DNA from: Candidatus Bathyarchaeota archaeon
GTDB lineage: Archaea; Thermoproteota; Bathyarchaeia; 40CM-2-53-6
Direction of reading: 5' to 3'
Length of the DNA: 38,055 nucleotides
Assembly (NCBI GenBank): GCA_005888745.1
Contig: VBBS01000036.1
Location: 1-38,055, forward strand
Shown here: piece after piece, positions 30,242 to 38,055 of the stretch
Numbering within the stretch: the stretch's first letter is position 1
How the letters are laid out: every line of letters starts with the position of its first letter
The notes under the pieces: generated by a model
What the model was told of the DNA's origin: nothing
Databases searched by the model: none
Seen by the model: the letters and a program-made list of their open reading frames with translations, nothing else
Translations under genes and position numbers: made by a program

Positions 30242-31453
30242 TTACTTCTTGCGGATAGTCGTGACGATCGAGATCACGTCCCGATCTCGCAAAAGATAGT
30301 CGCTGGGCAATCTCAGACCATCGCGGGTGTCAATCGCATACAGCATTTTCTCGGCTAATTCTGAGTGTATCTCCTTGGCCAAGTCTTTCGGAGTATATTC
30401 GCGGGGAACTAAGAAAGTATCAGGTAGGACGTTTCCTTTCTTGTCAGAGAAGGCCTTTGGATCTTCTACTGGATATACAGCGTTCATTCCTAGAAGTTTG
30501 AAGACTGCAGAGTTAAGGGCGAACTCTACTCCGGTCCTCATGAGTTTGGTCATTACCTTCTGTTGTACGTATGCAAGGGCCCAGGCTTGGTCCTTGGATA
30601 TTCGTGATTCGTCTAGGACCTTGAAGGTCTCCTCACCCGGAACGTATTCTATCAAGCCTTTCTCTTGGGCTCGTTTCAGTGCGAGTTCTGCTTCGCTGGA
30701 AGCGGGTATGACGAGTTGGGAGTTGAACTCCTCACGGAGTTTCTCGAAGTTCTTCTCAGAATAGGCGAGGTCCATCTTGTTGGCGATGATCAAAGTTGGC
30801 TTTGACACGACTCGTATGTTTTCAGAGAATTTTCTCGAATCTTCGTCCTTCCAGTCCTTCGGGTGTTTTGCGGATAGGTTTGCGGCCTCAAGAGCCCTGG
30901 TTACATGTTCTAGTCTGACTCCTATTCCAGCGAGTTCCTTAGCGAAAGCTTTGTCGTAGGCTCCTGTCTTGAGAGGTCGTTTGCGTAACCGTTGCAATGA
31001 TCTGTCCACGGATACCTTGAACCATAGGACCAGCTCCTCTTCGATGTCGTAGACGTCCAGTATTGGGTTGCCCATTCCAGCGTGAGCTATTTTGCCGTCC
31101 AGGTCGATACTGCCAGAGGCGTCCACGACGTGGAGGAGAGCGTCAGCCTGTGCGACTACGTTTAGGAACTGGGTCCCTAACCCCTTACCCTTCCAAGCAC
31201 CCTTGATCAGCCCCGGGAGATCGAGGACCTCGACAGGTATGAATCGCCAGCCACCTACGCACTTCGAGTTGCGGGGTCGATCTTTTAGACCAAGTTCCCT
31301 GCAGACACACAGAGTCTGAACCTGACCTAGAGCGGTGTTCGGCTTCTTCGTCGTAAACGGATAGGTTGAGACCTCTGCCGTGCTGGACGTGGCCGCATTG
31401 AAGAACGTAGTCTTGCCGGTATTTGTCTTGCCAATGATACCAATCCGGATCAA
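30242..31453 (-). CDS. YchF/Obg-like GTP/ATPase (OLA1 family)
   Basis: 403 residues from TTG 31453 (IRIGIIGKTNTGKTTFFN), the usual family start; the open frame extends to 31747, but that portion is Arg-rich, variable and unlike the family. P-loop GKTNTGKTT, G3-like EVLDLPGLIKGA, and NKMD in LIIANKMDLA show an intact G domain. A coiled-coil insertion (about 110-190) and a C-terminal TGS domain (MLYAIDTRDGLRLP to DRDVISIVTTI) complete the YchF architecture. These proteins bind ribosomes and may prefer ATP. There is no upstream ribosome-binding site, which fits leaderless translation. Confidence 0.88.
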   Translation of the reverse strand: MIRIGIIGKTNTGKTTFFNAATSSTAEVSTYPFTTKKPNTALGQVQTLCVCRELGLKDRPRNSKCVGGWRFIPVEVLDLPGLIKGAWKGKGLGTQFLNVVAQADALLHVVDASGSIDLDGKIAHAGMGNPILDVYDIEEELVLWFKVSVDRSLQRLRKRPLKTGAYDKAFAKELAGIGVRLEHVTRALEAANLSAKHPKDWKDEDSRKFSENIRVVSKPTLIIANKMDLAYSEKNFEKLREEFNSQLVIPASSEAELALKRAQEKGLIEYVPGEETFKVLDESRISKDQAWALAYVQQKVMTKLMRTGVEFALNSAVFKLLGMNAVYPVEDPKAFSDKKGNVLPDTFLVPREYTPKDLAKEIHSELAEKMLYAIDTRDGLRLPSDYLLRDRDVISIVTTIRKK

Positions 31454-32121
31454 CCAAGGATCACGGAAAGTTAGATAGGATGATGATGTGGTATTAGGTT
31501 CTGCGATTCTTCTGAGTCTAGGGTTTCGCGAAGACTTCTCATCGACTCGGGGGCTCTCCGTCGTCAATGGGTTCCTCTTCCCTGCTTGACCAGAGCCCTT
31601 GCGCCTCAGAGACGAGCATTCTCTTTTGGCAGTGAACGGTCGAACCTCAACCACCCCCTCACGCCTATAGCGCGGTAGCTTGGCCCGTTGCCAAGCAAGG
31701 ATTTTACCATTGGCCAACCAACCTATCAATACGTTATGATTCGTCACACGGTACGAGTGACTTCCCTCATCCCCTCGTCAGGAGTTCGCCCGACGACCGC
31801 CCCTACAAGCATACTCCATTAGTAACAGATCTCCAACAGAGATAGCGAAAACTACTAGCAACCCTTCAATCGCGGACCTTCACAGTGCTTGAATTCTCAA
31901 TGGGGCCTGTTTGACAGTGCCTGTAGTGGAGGGGTGGAGCGCGTGGAAACCAATCTTGGCCTCACCGCTAGAAGGAATTGTCTCGGAAAAATGGCCGACG
32001 TAACCTGCTTCCGGATAACGTGCGCGTCTTCCGCGGCGTTTTATTGTTTTGGAGAAGAAACGCCGAAACTGGGGCTTCGACCACACGTTGCTCCTTCGAA
32101 CATCAGTTGGAAGGGCGAACC
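31454..32121. other. Gene-free stretch between the GTPase and eL38
   Basis: The N-terminal extension of the GTPase frame (31454-31747) is probably non-coding. Open frames at 31889-32161 (plus) and 31880-32086 (minus) show no motif. A box C-like ATGATGA near 31480 with a CTGA 25 nt downstream was noted, but the rest of a C/D RNA is not convincing. Confidence 0.35.
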
Positions 32122-32129
32122 GTTTATAG
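32122..32129 (+). promoter_or_regulatory. TATA box of eL38
   Basis: GTTTATAG lies about 36-43 nt before the ATG at 32165, giving a leader of about 10-15 nt. Confidence 0.55.
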
Positions 32130-32164
32130 CGAGAGGTCGAGTCGCCACTGTCAAGGTCTGAGAT

Positions 32165-32359
32165 ATGCCGTCGGAAGTCACAAGCACGGATCAGTTCGTT
32201 AGTCTGTCTGAGGGAGCCTTGGAATGCCGGGTAAAGCGAGCGAAAGACTTGGTCAAGCTGAAGCTTCGGACACCCCGTCAGCTATACACGCACAAGGTGA
32301 AGTTGGAAAGGGCCGATGACGTCATCAAGCGGCTAAAATGTGAGATAGTCGAAGTCTAG
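32165..32359 (+). CDS. rpl38e: Ribosomal protein eL38
   Basis: 64 residues. The C-terminal core VKLKLRTPRQLYTHKVKLER, with basic helix KRAKDLVKLKL, matches the eL38 pattern of a beta strand with R-x-x-R/K-x-LYT. eL38 is an archaeal/eukaryotic large-subunit protein found in many Thermoproteota but missing in most Euryarchaeota, which is informative for placing the organism. A TATA box lies just upstream. The stop overlaps by 4 nt the stop of the convergent ubiquitin-like gene. Confidence 0.8.
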   Translation: MPSEVTSTDQFVSLSEGALECRVKRAKDLVKLKLRTPRQLYTHKVKLERADDVIKRLKCEIVEV

Positions 32360-32661
32360 CCCCCGTGTGCTACTGGAATAATCGTAACCCTCGTGCCGGG
32401 CTCGATCTGGGTCTTTAGACCGTCGAAAATATTGCAGTCCTGATCATTCAACAATATGATCACGTTCGGTCTAGGATCCTCTGTTCCAGCGTCGACTAAG
32501 AGTTCCCTGAAAAACTTGTTGTCTACGGTCTTCAATAGCGCAGAGACTAGTTCTTGGACGGTTAGAATATTCGGCGCCGAAAGCATGATTTCTCTGTTTC
32601 CCGCCGCAGAGCCAAGGACTCCAACGAGTTTCACCGGAATGACATCGGGCGGCACCACCAT
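32356..32661 (-). CDS. Ubiquitin-like/MoaD-ThiS-type protein ending in Gly-Gly
   Basis: 101 residues from ATG 32661 (a TTG 12 nt earlier overlaps the upstream gene). The beta-grasp pattern is clear: VIPVKLVGVLG at the start, LTVQELVSALL, VIILLNDQDC and IEPGTRVTIIPVAHGG at the C-terminus. The terminal GG is the site activated by an E1-like enzyme for sulfur transfer (MoaD, ThiS) or for protein conjugation (SAMP). No E1 gene is in the window. It forms an operon with the ParB/SerK-like gene and eS17. Confidence 0.82.
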   Translation of the reverse strand: MVVPPDVIPVKLVGVLGSAAGNREIMLSAPNILTVQELVSALLKTVDNKFFRELLVDAGTEDPRPNVIILLNDQDCNIFDGLKTQIEPGTRVTIIPVAHGG

Positions 32662-32665
32662 CGTT

Positions 32666-33520
32666 TCATTCAAACAAGAAAACCTCTTCTAAGTAGCGTC
32701 TACTGCCGACCCAGGATCCCTCAGGTAGCCGTTTAACCTTCCTAGACTGGATATGTTCTTGATATCGGGATTGTGCTTCTGAAAAATCGGAGCCTTGTAG
32801 CCAATCGATGGGGACGCCTCCCCCTAGTGGCCTTGACGGAACTAGATGGCGGGTGGATTTTGGCGGGAACAACTTTCCTTTCTTGACGGTCTCCACGACT
32901 TCTTTTTTCTCAATCTTGATTGTTGACATGATAAGGCTCTCGGCGTCTCCGGGTCTCGCATCCTTGCTATCCTGATAGGCGATGTTGACGCCATGCTTTC
33001 GAGCAGCCACCTCAATGCTGTGAGAGTCTCGCGCCATTTCGTAGGGCTTCTGACTACGGACCGCGAACGCCAAGCAGGACCTAGGGCTCTCGACGGTCGC
33101 GTACCATCGCCTCTTCGAAAGTCCGTCCTCGCATTCGTCACGGCTGATTTCCTTGGGACTCAGTCGTCTGAGGTCGTTCTCAAGATTTCGAAGGTTTGAT
33201 CCCGAAAATTGCCTGAACCATCTTTCTATTGTGATTTGAGGGTCGTCGTAGTCTACGAGGGCGGAGGGGATGAATTTGCACTTCAGCTGTTTGATTGCGG
33301 CCAATCGGTGCGTTCCATCTAGAACTATTCCCGTTCTTTGGTCTGCGATGATTGGGTGTCGCAAAACCGGGTTCTCTCTCAGAGCGTCAACAAGTTTTCT
33401 CAGGTCTTCAGCAACTGTCTCTTCATGTGGCTTCAGATCTGAAGCCTTTCTTAGCGTAATGAGAATAGGTATCCTGCCGCCGGCGATCGAATAGCCTTTC
33501 AGGGAAGAGTGGCCTTCCAA
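32666..33520 (-). CDS. ParB/sulfiredoxin-fold protein, SerK-like (putative serine kinase)
   Basis: 284 residues from TTG 33520. The N-terminal ParB/Srx-type domain reads PILITLRKASDLKPHEE, then RTGIVLDGTHRLAAIKQL and FIPSALVDYDDPQI, the pattern of the ADP-dependent serine kinase SerK and SbnI. The DGTHR segment is where SerK-type enzymes hold the phosphate. The C-terminal half (about 150-284, Ser/Arg/Lys-rich) is less clear, so kinase activity on free serine is only suggested by the family. It lies between eS17 and the ubiquitin-like gene on one strand. Confidence 0.72.
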   Translation of the reverse strand: MEGHSSLKGYSIAGGRIPILITLRKASDLKPHEETVAEDLRKLVDALRENPVLRHPIIADQRTGIVLDGTHRLAAIKQLKCKFIPSALVDYDDPQITIERWFRQFSGSNLRNLENDLRRLSPKEISRDECEDGLSKRRWYATVESPRSCLAFAVRSQKPYEMARDSHSIEVAARKHGVNIAYQDSKDARPGDAESLIMSTIKIEKKEVVETVKKGKLFPPKSTRHLVPSRPLGGGVPIDWLQGSDFSEAQSRYQEHIQSRKVKRLPEGSWVGSRRYLEEVFLFE

Positions 33521-33540
33521 GAGGCTGCTAGGCCAGCGTG

Positions 33541-33783
33541 CTATGCTTGGTCGTCGGGTCCTTCAGTTCCAATTTCGCCGGGTGCTGCGGCACGTTTCGC
33601 TTCAACTATTTTTAGGCGGGTGACGTAGCCGACGATCCTGTTTCTGAGTCGTTTAGTTCTTGCATCAACAAGTACAGCTAGGGCTACCTTGTTTTCTTCA
33701 TAATTCTTACTGAACTTGTCCGGATACCGGGCAACGAGCTCTCTTGACACTTTCTTGACCGCTGCTATCCGAACTTTTCCCAC
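33541..33783 (-). CDS. rps17e: Ribosomal protein eS17
   Basis: 80 residues from GTG 33783. The family pattern MGKVR, ELVARYPDKFSKNYEENK and KRLRNRIVGYVTRLK matches archaeal eS17. It binds the head of the small subunit. On the minus strand an ATATTTAAAAG upstream (about 33822-33832) is a strong TATA box. It is divergent from the histone gene. The acidic Gly/Glu-rich tail (PGEIGTEGPDDQA) extends beyond the usual end. Confidence 0.92.
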   Translation of the reverse strand: MGKVRIAAVKKVSRELVARYPDKFSKNYEENKVALAVLVDARTKRLRNRIVGYVTRLKIVEAKRAAAPGEIGTEGPDDQA

Positions 33784-33821
33784 GCTAGCACATCCGAGAG
33801 AGCCGCAGACCCTTTGCTGGA

Positions 33822-33872
33822 CTTTTAAATATTGGCGCCAAAGTGCCGGTGCGTTCGACTAACGCTTTTATA
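33822..33872. promoter_or_regulatory. Divergent TATA boxes of eS17 and histone
   Basis: ATATTTAAAAG (minus, about 33822-33832) for eS17 and CTTTTATAG (plus, about 33863-33871) for histone lie within 50 bp of each other. Both give short leaders. The spacing suggests the two divergent promoters might compete or be co-regulated. Confidence 0.55.
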
Positions 33873-33904
33873 GTCTGGTTTGGGAACCGAAATCGGTCCC
33901 ATCC

Positions 33905-34126
33905 TTGGGAGAGAGCGAGATATCAACCGCTGCAGTCCATCGGCTCATAAAACGGGGCGGGGCCGGGCGAATAGGGGACGATGCGGCGGAAGAACTGAGA
34001 AAAGTGGTTGAAGAGTTTGCCATACGGGTGGGAAAGGAAGCTCTGGAACTAGCAACGCACGCAGGGCGAAAAACAGTCAGATCAGAGGATATACGTCTCG
34101 CTGTCAAGCGCATACAGAAGGAATAG
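33905..34126 (+). CDS. Archaeal histone
   Basis: 73 residues from TTG 33905. The histone fold covers nearly all of it: STAAVHRLIKRGGAGRIG, AAEELRKVVEEFAIRVGKEA, then ATHAGRKTVRSEDIRLAVKRI. The RKTVRSEDI loop carries the T-x-x-x-D type pattern that pairs DNA-contacting L2 loops, and the final helix is intact. It forms dimers that wrap DNA. The TTG start was chosen because transcription starts about 10 nt before it and no other start is in frame. Confidence 0.92.
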   Translation: MGESEISTAAVHRLIKRGGAGRIGDDAAEELRKVVEEFAIRVGKEALELATHAGRKTVRSEDIRLAVKRIQKE

Positions 34127-34151
34127 CCCTAAAACTAGCCTACACTTGAGA

Positions 34152-34166
34152 TAAGGTTTTTATTCG
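34152..34166 (+). promoter_or_regulatory. TATA box of the thermosome gene
   Basis: GGTTTTTATTCG lies about 40-50 nt before the ATG at 34203. Confidence 0.45.
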
Positions 34167-34202
34167 CAACTCCGCCGGTCCGTCTTTCCGAGTGCTGAGC
34201 AA

Positions 34203-35819
34203 ATGTCGTATCTCGCTAACCAACAAATCCTAATTCTAAAAGAGGGCTCTAACCGTAACCGTGGGAAGGACGCCCAGAGGAGCAATATTAGTGCCGCAAG
34301 GATAGTCTCTGAAGTCGTCAAAACAACCCTTGGACCACGAGGTATGGACAAGATGCTTGTCGACAGCCTCGGCGATGTTACCGTGACAAGCGATGGAGCC
34401 ACCGTACTTGACGAGTTAGATGTTCAGCATCCTGCCGCGAAGATGCTTGTTGAGATAGCAAAGACCCAAGACGATGAGGTGGGCGACGGAACCACATCTG
34501 TCGTCGTCCTCGCCGGTGAACTACTGAAACGCGCCGAGCTTTTGCTAGACAAGGGGTTGCATCCGACCGTGATTAACGCTGGGTTCAAAAAGGCCGCTGA
34601 GAAAGCGCGTGAGATTCTCAACGAGCTCGGAAAACCCGTTGAACTAAAAGACACTGAGACGCTTCGGAAGATTGCCGTCACCGCGATGCGCGGAAAGTCC
34701 CTCGGAGGGGCGACAGAACACTTTGCGAATATTGCAGTCGATGCAGTTAACCATGTCATTGAGAAGAGGGGTGATGCCTTCTCTGCGGACATCGAGAATA
34801 TTCAGTTGGTGAAGAAGGAAGGTAAGAGCCTCCTAGACACCGAGCTGATCAAGGGCGTCATCGTGGACAAGGAAGTCGTGCATCCGGGAATGCCGAAGAG
34901 GATTGAAAAAGCGAAGATCGCGCTCTTGGATACGCCGCTTGAGATTGAGAAGACCGAGTTTAGTGCTGAGATCAAGATCAGCAACCCGCAACAAATGCAG
35001 TCCTTCCTCGACGAGGAGACGAAGCTGATGAAGGATATGGTCGAGAAGATCAAAAAGTCCGGCGCAAACGTTGTCCTCTGTCAGAAGGGGATCGACGAAG
35101 TAGCGCAGTCATTCATGGCCAAGAATGGAATATTGGCTGCTAGAAGAATCAAGACGTCAGACATCGAGAAACTGTCGCGAGCAACGGGTGCTCGAATAAT
35201 CACCAACCTGGAAGACATCCGCAGCGCGGACCTCGGATTCGCGGGTCTTGTTGAAGAGCGAAAAGTAGGGGACGATAAGATGGTCTTCATCGAAGACTCG
35301 AAGGACCCCAAGTCCGTCAGCATCCTGATAAGAGCTGGCCTGGAAAGGCTTGTTGACGAAGCGGAGAGAGCCCTCAAAGACGCCCTCTCAGTCATCATCG
35401 ATGTGGTCAAGAAGAACAAAATAGTTGCAGGTGGCGGTGCAATTGAGATCGAACTGGCAAAGAGAATCCGCGATCTAGCCCCCAAGATCGGGGGAAGAGA
35501 ACAGCTAGCAGTTGAGGCGTTCGCCGATTCGCTAGAGTCAATTCCGCGAACCCTATCCGACAACGCAGGCCTCGAACAAATCGAGATCCTCGTAGCTCTA
35601 CGAGCGGCCCACGAAAACAAGGGCCTATGGAGTGGAATCAACGTTCACACGGGCCAAGTCTCCGATATGTGGAAAGAAGGAGTACTGGAACCCGTTAAGG
35701 TCAAGGAACATGCCATCGGATCCGCAGTTGAAGTTGCATCGATGATCCTGAGGATTGACGATGTTATCGCCGCAGCTAAACCCCCTGCTCCCCCCAAGGG
35801 CGGTCCGCCTCCAGACTAA
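34203..35819 (+). CDS. thsA: Thermosome subunit (group II chaperonin)
   Basis: 538 residues. It begins NQQILILKEGSNRNRGKDAQ and has the ATP site motifs TLGPRGMDKMLVDSLGD, VGDGTTSVVVLAGELL and, near the end, NIVAGGGAIEIELAKRI-type and RIDDVIAA segments. The helical lid region spans about 200-330. It forms double-ring folding chambers. Instead of the usual Gly-Met-rich tail it ends PPAPPKGGPPPD, a proline-rich tail. A single copy is seen here; a second paralogue may exist elsewhere. Confidence 0.96.
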   Translation: MSYLANQQILILKEGSNRNRGKDAQRSNISAARIVSEVVKTTLGPRGMDKMLVDSLGDVTVTSDGATVLDELDVQHPAAKMLVEIAKTQDDEVGDGTTSVVVLAGELLKRAELLLDKGLHPTVINAGFKKAAEKAREILNELGKPVELKDTETLRKIAVTAMRGKSLGGATEHFANIAVDAVNHVIEKRGDAFSADIENIQLVKKEGKSLLDTELIKGVIVDKEVVHPGMPKRIEKAKIALLDTPLEIEKTEFSAEIKISNPQQMQSFLDEETKLMKDMVEKIKKSGANVVLCQKGIDEVAQSFMAKNGILAARRIKTSDIEKLSRATGARIITNLEDIRSADLGFAGLVEERKVGDDKMVFIEDSKDPKSVSILIRAGLERLVDEAERALKDALSVIIDVVKKNKIVAGGGAIEIELAKRIRDLAPKIGGREQLAVEAFADSLESIPRTLSDNAGLEQIEILVALRAAHENKGLWSGINVHTGQVSDMWKEGVLEPVKVKEHAIGSAVEVASMILRIDDVIAAAKPPAPPKGGPPPD

Positions 35820-35935
35820 CTCTAGATAAGAAAAGGAATGAATCGGGCTCTAAGGTGTCCCTAGATTTTGGGCCCGGGGCTAACTCGAGACCCTGCCGTT
35901 CTTATCGCGACGGAGTCGCATCGTAGCAAGTTGCG

Positions 35936-36145
35936 TTGAGCAGTTCGACCCATCAGAAACCATCGCAGGAGGGAACCAGGTATGCGTTTCTCAACTCGAT
36001 TCCTCCTACCTACGCCCCTCCGCGACCCCCAACGAGTGGGAAGCCACTATCAAACCGGCAGAAGATTGCATTAGCAGCGACGATCGTGTCTGTGTTATTG
36101 TTGTTCATTGTCGCTGCTCTATTGCGTCGCTATCTAGGATGGTGA
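35936..36145 (+). CDS. Small tail-anchored membrane protein
   Basis: 69 residues from TTG 35936. A Ser/Pro/Thr-rich N-terminal part (YAPPRPPTSGKPLSNRQK) is followed by one hydrophobic helix (about 44-63, IALAATIVSVLLLFIVAALL) and RRYLGW. A single C-terminal helix suits a tail-anchored protein. No ribosome-binding site; a GCGAC-GGA-GTCGC hairpin lies just upstream. Function unknown. Confidence 0.45.
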   Translation: MSSSTHQKPSQEGTRYAFLNSIPPTYAPPRPPTSGKPLSNRQKIALAATIVSVLLLFIVAALLRRYLGW

Positions 36146-36360
36146 TCGACAAAGGCATCCCCAAGCGTCGAGGATGGGATCACGTTCGAGAAAACGACAA
36201 TCCTTAACTGAAAGGCCGGTCCTAAGAGATGGATTCCTGACGGCTTGAATTCGTCGCAACTGTCAAAAGCCATCATCGCGTAGTTAGGCCGAAAGTCCAC
36301 TCCTCGGCTTAACTATCCCTCACCCAACGCGGTCAGTAGGATCTTCTATCTCTTAGATAG

Positions 36361-37233
36361 TCACTCCACACTCTCAAGTAACGAGGGGTCAAACGCAATT
36401 GCTTTTTCAGGTTCCGAGGCATAAATTACCTGGTGGTGATTCTTCAAGAGTGTCTCAACAAAATCCGTGCGCACTGATTTTTCTATCTCACTGAGATCAT
36501 GTCTGCACATAAGCGAAAGATCAAGGCTCTTGAAGTTATCATGAAGTAACTGTTCGTAGCTCAACTCTAGCTTCATGCCCTTAACCGACTTCTCGATTGG
36601 CACAAAATTGCGATAAAAGCGGTATGGAGGTCTCATACCAATGGTAGAGTCTCGGATCACCTTGTTGAGATTATCGTACGGGTTGCCTTCACTGACATCA
36701 GAACGTTTGATCGTGTATACACGTAGGAGGTTTCTTTGCTTGAAAGATTCTACATCTAATCCACTTTTAGATAATCTTCGCTCAATTTTTCTTGGATCCT
36801 CGAACGTGAGATAGACACACGATTCTCCTCTTTCGAGTCCCTTCGATATGTAGTAAGAAGTTACCAATTCCGCATATTTCTTATCGTCATAAAGAAGCAC
36901 CGAATGACTCTTGGGCGGCAGGTCGTCAAGAAATTTTATTGGTCCATAATCTTCTCTTTCAGAAAACCTTGATTCCTTGTAATCCAAATACTTCATGCCA
37001 ATTGCGTGCACAAATCTGCTGATTCGTTTGTGGTCTTGCAGAAAGTCCAAACCCTTTGCAGTAATTGAAATTGGTTCTCGAACAATCAGGTCCTTGGCTG
37101 CCATTTCTCCCAGATATCGTGAAAATTTATCGTAAGCAAGATTGCACCGTTGCTGTACTCGCGTAGGCTTTACCTCACCACTACTCCTCAATTCTTGCTC
37201 TATCCCTTTGAGAATATCGTTGTAAATTTCCAT
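36361..37233 (-). CDS. Winged-helix protein with MEDS sensory domain
   Basis: 290 residues. An N-terminal winged helix (about 1-75, MEIYNDILKGIEQEL to ITAKGLDFL) is followed by a MEDS domain (about 108-280: HSVLLYDDKKYAELVTSYYI, GESCVYLTFEDPRKIERRL, LLRVYTIKRS). MEDS domains are named after the DcmR sensor of methylotrophs and are related to the KaiC/RecA-like fold; they probably bind a small ligand. The wHTH-MEDS combination is frequent in Thermoproteota regulators. The gene looks more A/T-rich than its neighbours, which may indicate transfer. No operon partner. Confidence 0.8.
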   Translation of the reverse strand: MEIYNDILKGIEQELRSSGEVKPTRVQQRCNLAYDKFSRYLGEMAAKDLIVREPISITAKGLDFLQDHKRISRFVHAIGMKYLDYKESRFSEREDYGPIKFLDDLPPKSHSVLLYDDKKYAELVTSYYISKGLERGESCVYLTFEDPRKIERRLSKSGLDVESFKQRNLLRVYTIKRSDVSEGNPYDNLNKVIRDSTIGMRPPYRFYRNFVPIEKSVKGMKLELSYEQLLHDNFKSLDLSLMCRHDLSEIEKSVRTDFVETLLKNHHQVIYASEPEKAIAFDPSLLESVE

Positions 37234-37527
37234 TCTAGTCCGTTTAGGTTTTGGTAGCTGGGATGAGTTGCTCGTGGCTATGGGCCTGCCTTTTTGTTGC
37301 GCGACGGGTTATTCACCTTTTAGCAAACACTCCCCAAGGGGCGTAACTGGTTTTAACCTAAAAAACAACTCCGCGTCGTGAGGGCTTTGAGACCAAGGAG
37401 ATCTTCCTCATCTTACAGCGGACTCAATCTGATGCTCCTTGGCAGACTTCAACCCTCGTGGTCTACGATGAGAGTATCAGTCGAATTGAAACTCACCCAT
37501 TGCGTTTGCGGGAGGGGAGGGTGAGAA
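37234..37527. other. Intergenic region with short palindromes
   Basis: Contains CCCC-AA-GGGG near 37331 and GGTTTTAACC near 37350 between the divergent MEDS regulator and the secreted protein gene. The latter is followed by A6. GGGAGGGGAGGG upstream of 37528 is a strong ribosome-binding site. Confidence 0.4.
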
Positions 37528-38034
37528 TTGGAAGAGAAACAAAAATCGAAGTTAAGATTCAGTCGGACAGGAAAAATCATACTGGGCGTAATCGCTGTTG
37601 CCGCAGTCGCGGGCGTCGCGGCCTTCGTAACCTTCACGCAGTACTTCCCATCTGTGCCGACGGGAGCAGTCGCTGCAAACCTAGTGGCGAACTGTGGTGT
37701 ATCCACCACGACTGCATTGACCGTTACGCCAGCTACCGTAACAGCAGGGTCACCCTTCGCGTTGGTCTATAGTTGTTCATCAGGAACAGCCGCAATAACA
37801 GTGACAAACGGTCCTACCACCAAGATTCCAACAGAAGCACCAGCAATCGGTGCAGGTGGCATGCCTACCACCCTTAGTCTCATTGCTCCCGGCACCACGT
37901 GTACAGCCACTGCAGGAATAGCTCTTGCGCAAAGCACTGCTGTCAGCATTCCAACAGGCGACTACAACTATTGCGCGACTGGAACAACCGCTCCGGTAAC
38001 CGGAGTCGTTAGCTTCACCGTAACTTGGGCTTAG
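37528..38034 (+). CDS. Secreted beta-rich protein with N-terminal anchor
   Basis: 168 residues from TTG 37528, preceded by GGAGGGGAGGG. Basic cytosolic start (MEEKQKSKLRFSRTGK), one hydrophobic helix (about 16-36), then a Thr/Ala/Pro-rich extracellular domain with Cys pairs (ANCGVS, YSCSSG, GTTCTA, YNYCATG) and repeated beta-strand pattern (TALTVTPATVTAGSPFALVY). Layout resembles the proteins at 5068 and 6058, so it probably belongs to the same broad class of surface proteins. Its divergent MEDS regulator may control it. The stop is inside the window. Confidence 0.68.
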   Translation: MEEKQKSKLRFSRTGKIILGVIAVAAVAGVAAFVTFTQYFPSVPTGAVAANLVANCGVSTTTALTVTPATVTAGSPFALVYSCSSGTAAITVTNGPTTKIPTEAPAIGAGGMPTTLSLIAPGTTCTATAGIALAQSTAVSIPTGDYNYCATGTTAPVTGVVSFTVTWA

Positions 38035-38055
38035 ACCATATCCCAAGCCGCCTCG

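Noticed and set aside
31478-31520. Box C/D guide RNA
   Set aside because: An ATGATGA and a CTGA 25 nt apart exist, but the C'/D pair and closing stem are missing.
31454-31747. N-terminal extension of the YchF-like protein
   Set aside because: Arg-rich and unlike the family; IRIGIIGKTNTGKTT is the standard start.
1-38055. CRISPR array
   Set aside because: No regularly spaced direct repeats were seen in any intergenic region.

Overview
The window is archaeal. It carries archaeal or eukaryote-type ribosomal proteins (uL3, uL4, uL23, uL2, uS19, eL38, eS17), a histone, a thermosome subunit, an archaeal-type SAM synthetase, archaeal TyrRS and ValRS, an RtcB/archease pair, TATA-like promoters and many TTG or GTG starts. 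The mix of eL38, histone, bifunctional phosphoglucose/phosphomannose isomerase, heavily intron-interrupted tRNA and a MEDS-domain regulator suggests the Thermoproteota (TACK) side, possibly a Bathyarchaeia- or Nitrososphaeria-related lineage. The exact taxon cannot be fixed from the sequence alone.

Layout. 1-9310 is an accessory region facing the cell surface: two tandem paralogous two-helix membrane proteins, a ribbon-helix-helix-like protein, several secreted or membrane-anchored Thr/Ser/Ala-rich proteins, a membrane protein with a soluble C-terminal half, and two membrane glycosyltransferases. A diverged intergenic repeat (1149-1236 and 5713-5798) and palindromic sites lie between these genes. 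9580-11462 holds a small DNA-binding protein, a Toprim protein and TyrRS. 12161-16278 (minus) is the front of the S10-type ribosomal operon (SPOUT methyltransferase, uL3, uL4, uL23, uL2, uS19), which stops after uS19. 16363-21000 has PGI/PMI, RtcB with a 500-residue intein, and archease. 21141-21840 has a TnpB remnant, a tRNA-Ser and a tiny zinc finger. 22066-25141 holds a crotonase, an HD-domain protein, OB and TRAM nucleic-acid binders and a zinc ribbon. 25286-30149 (minus) is a probable operon SAM synthetase - CPBP protease - ValRS. 30242-35819 contains a YchF/Obg-like GTPase, eL38, an eS17 - ParB/SerK-like - ubiquitin-like operon, histone and thermosome. The right end has a small membrane protein, a winged-helix/MEDS regulator and another secreted protein.

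The main discovery is RNA splicing by the bulge-helix-bulge (BHB) route in two genes. (i) The TyrRS gene is broken exactly in its HIGH-motif region by 29 nt. That insert folds as a BHB intron (two 3-nt bulges around a 4-bp helix), and removing it at the predicted cut sites restores the reading frame and the family spacing. It appears to be a protein-coding archaeal intron. (ii) The tRNA-Ser(UGA) gene is interrupted by three introns (35, 20 and 25 nt) at non-canonical positions 8/9, 21/22 and 29/30; removing them gives an 86-nt type II tRNA plus encoded CCA. The ligase that joins such exons (RtcB) and its activator archease lie next to this tRNA.

Secondary points of interest are a strongly structured ~136-bp element upstream of tyrS, the repeat pair, a possible fibre-forming set of beta-rich surface proteins, and a palindrome on the SAM synthetase promoter.
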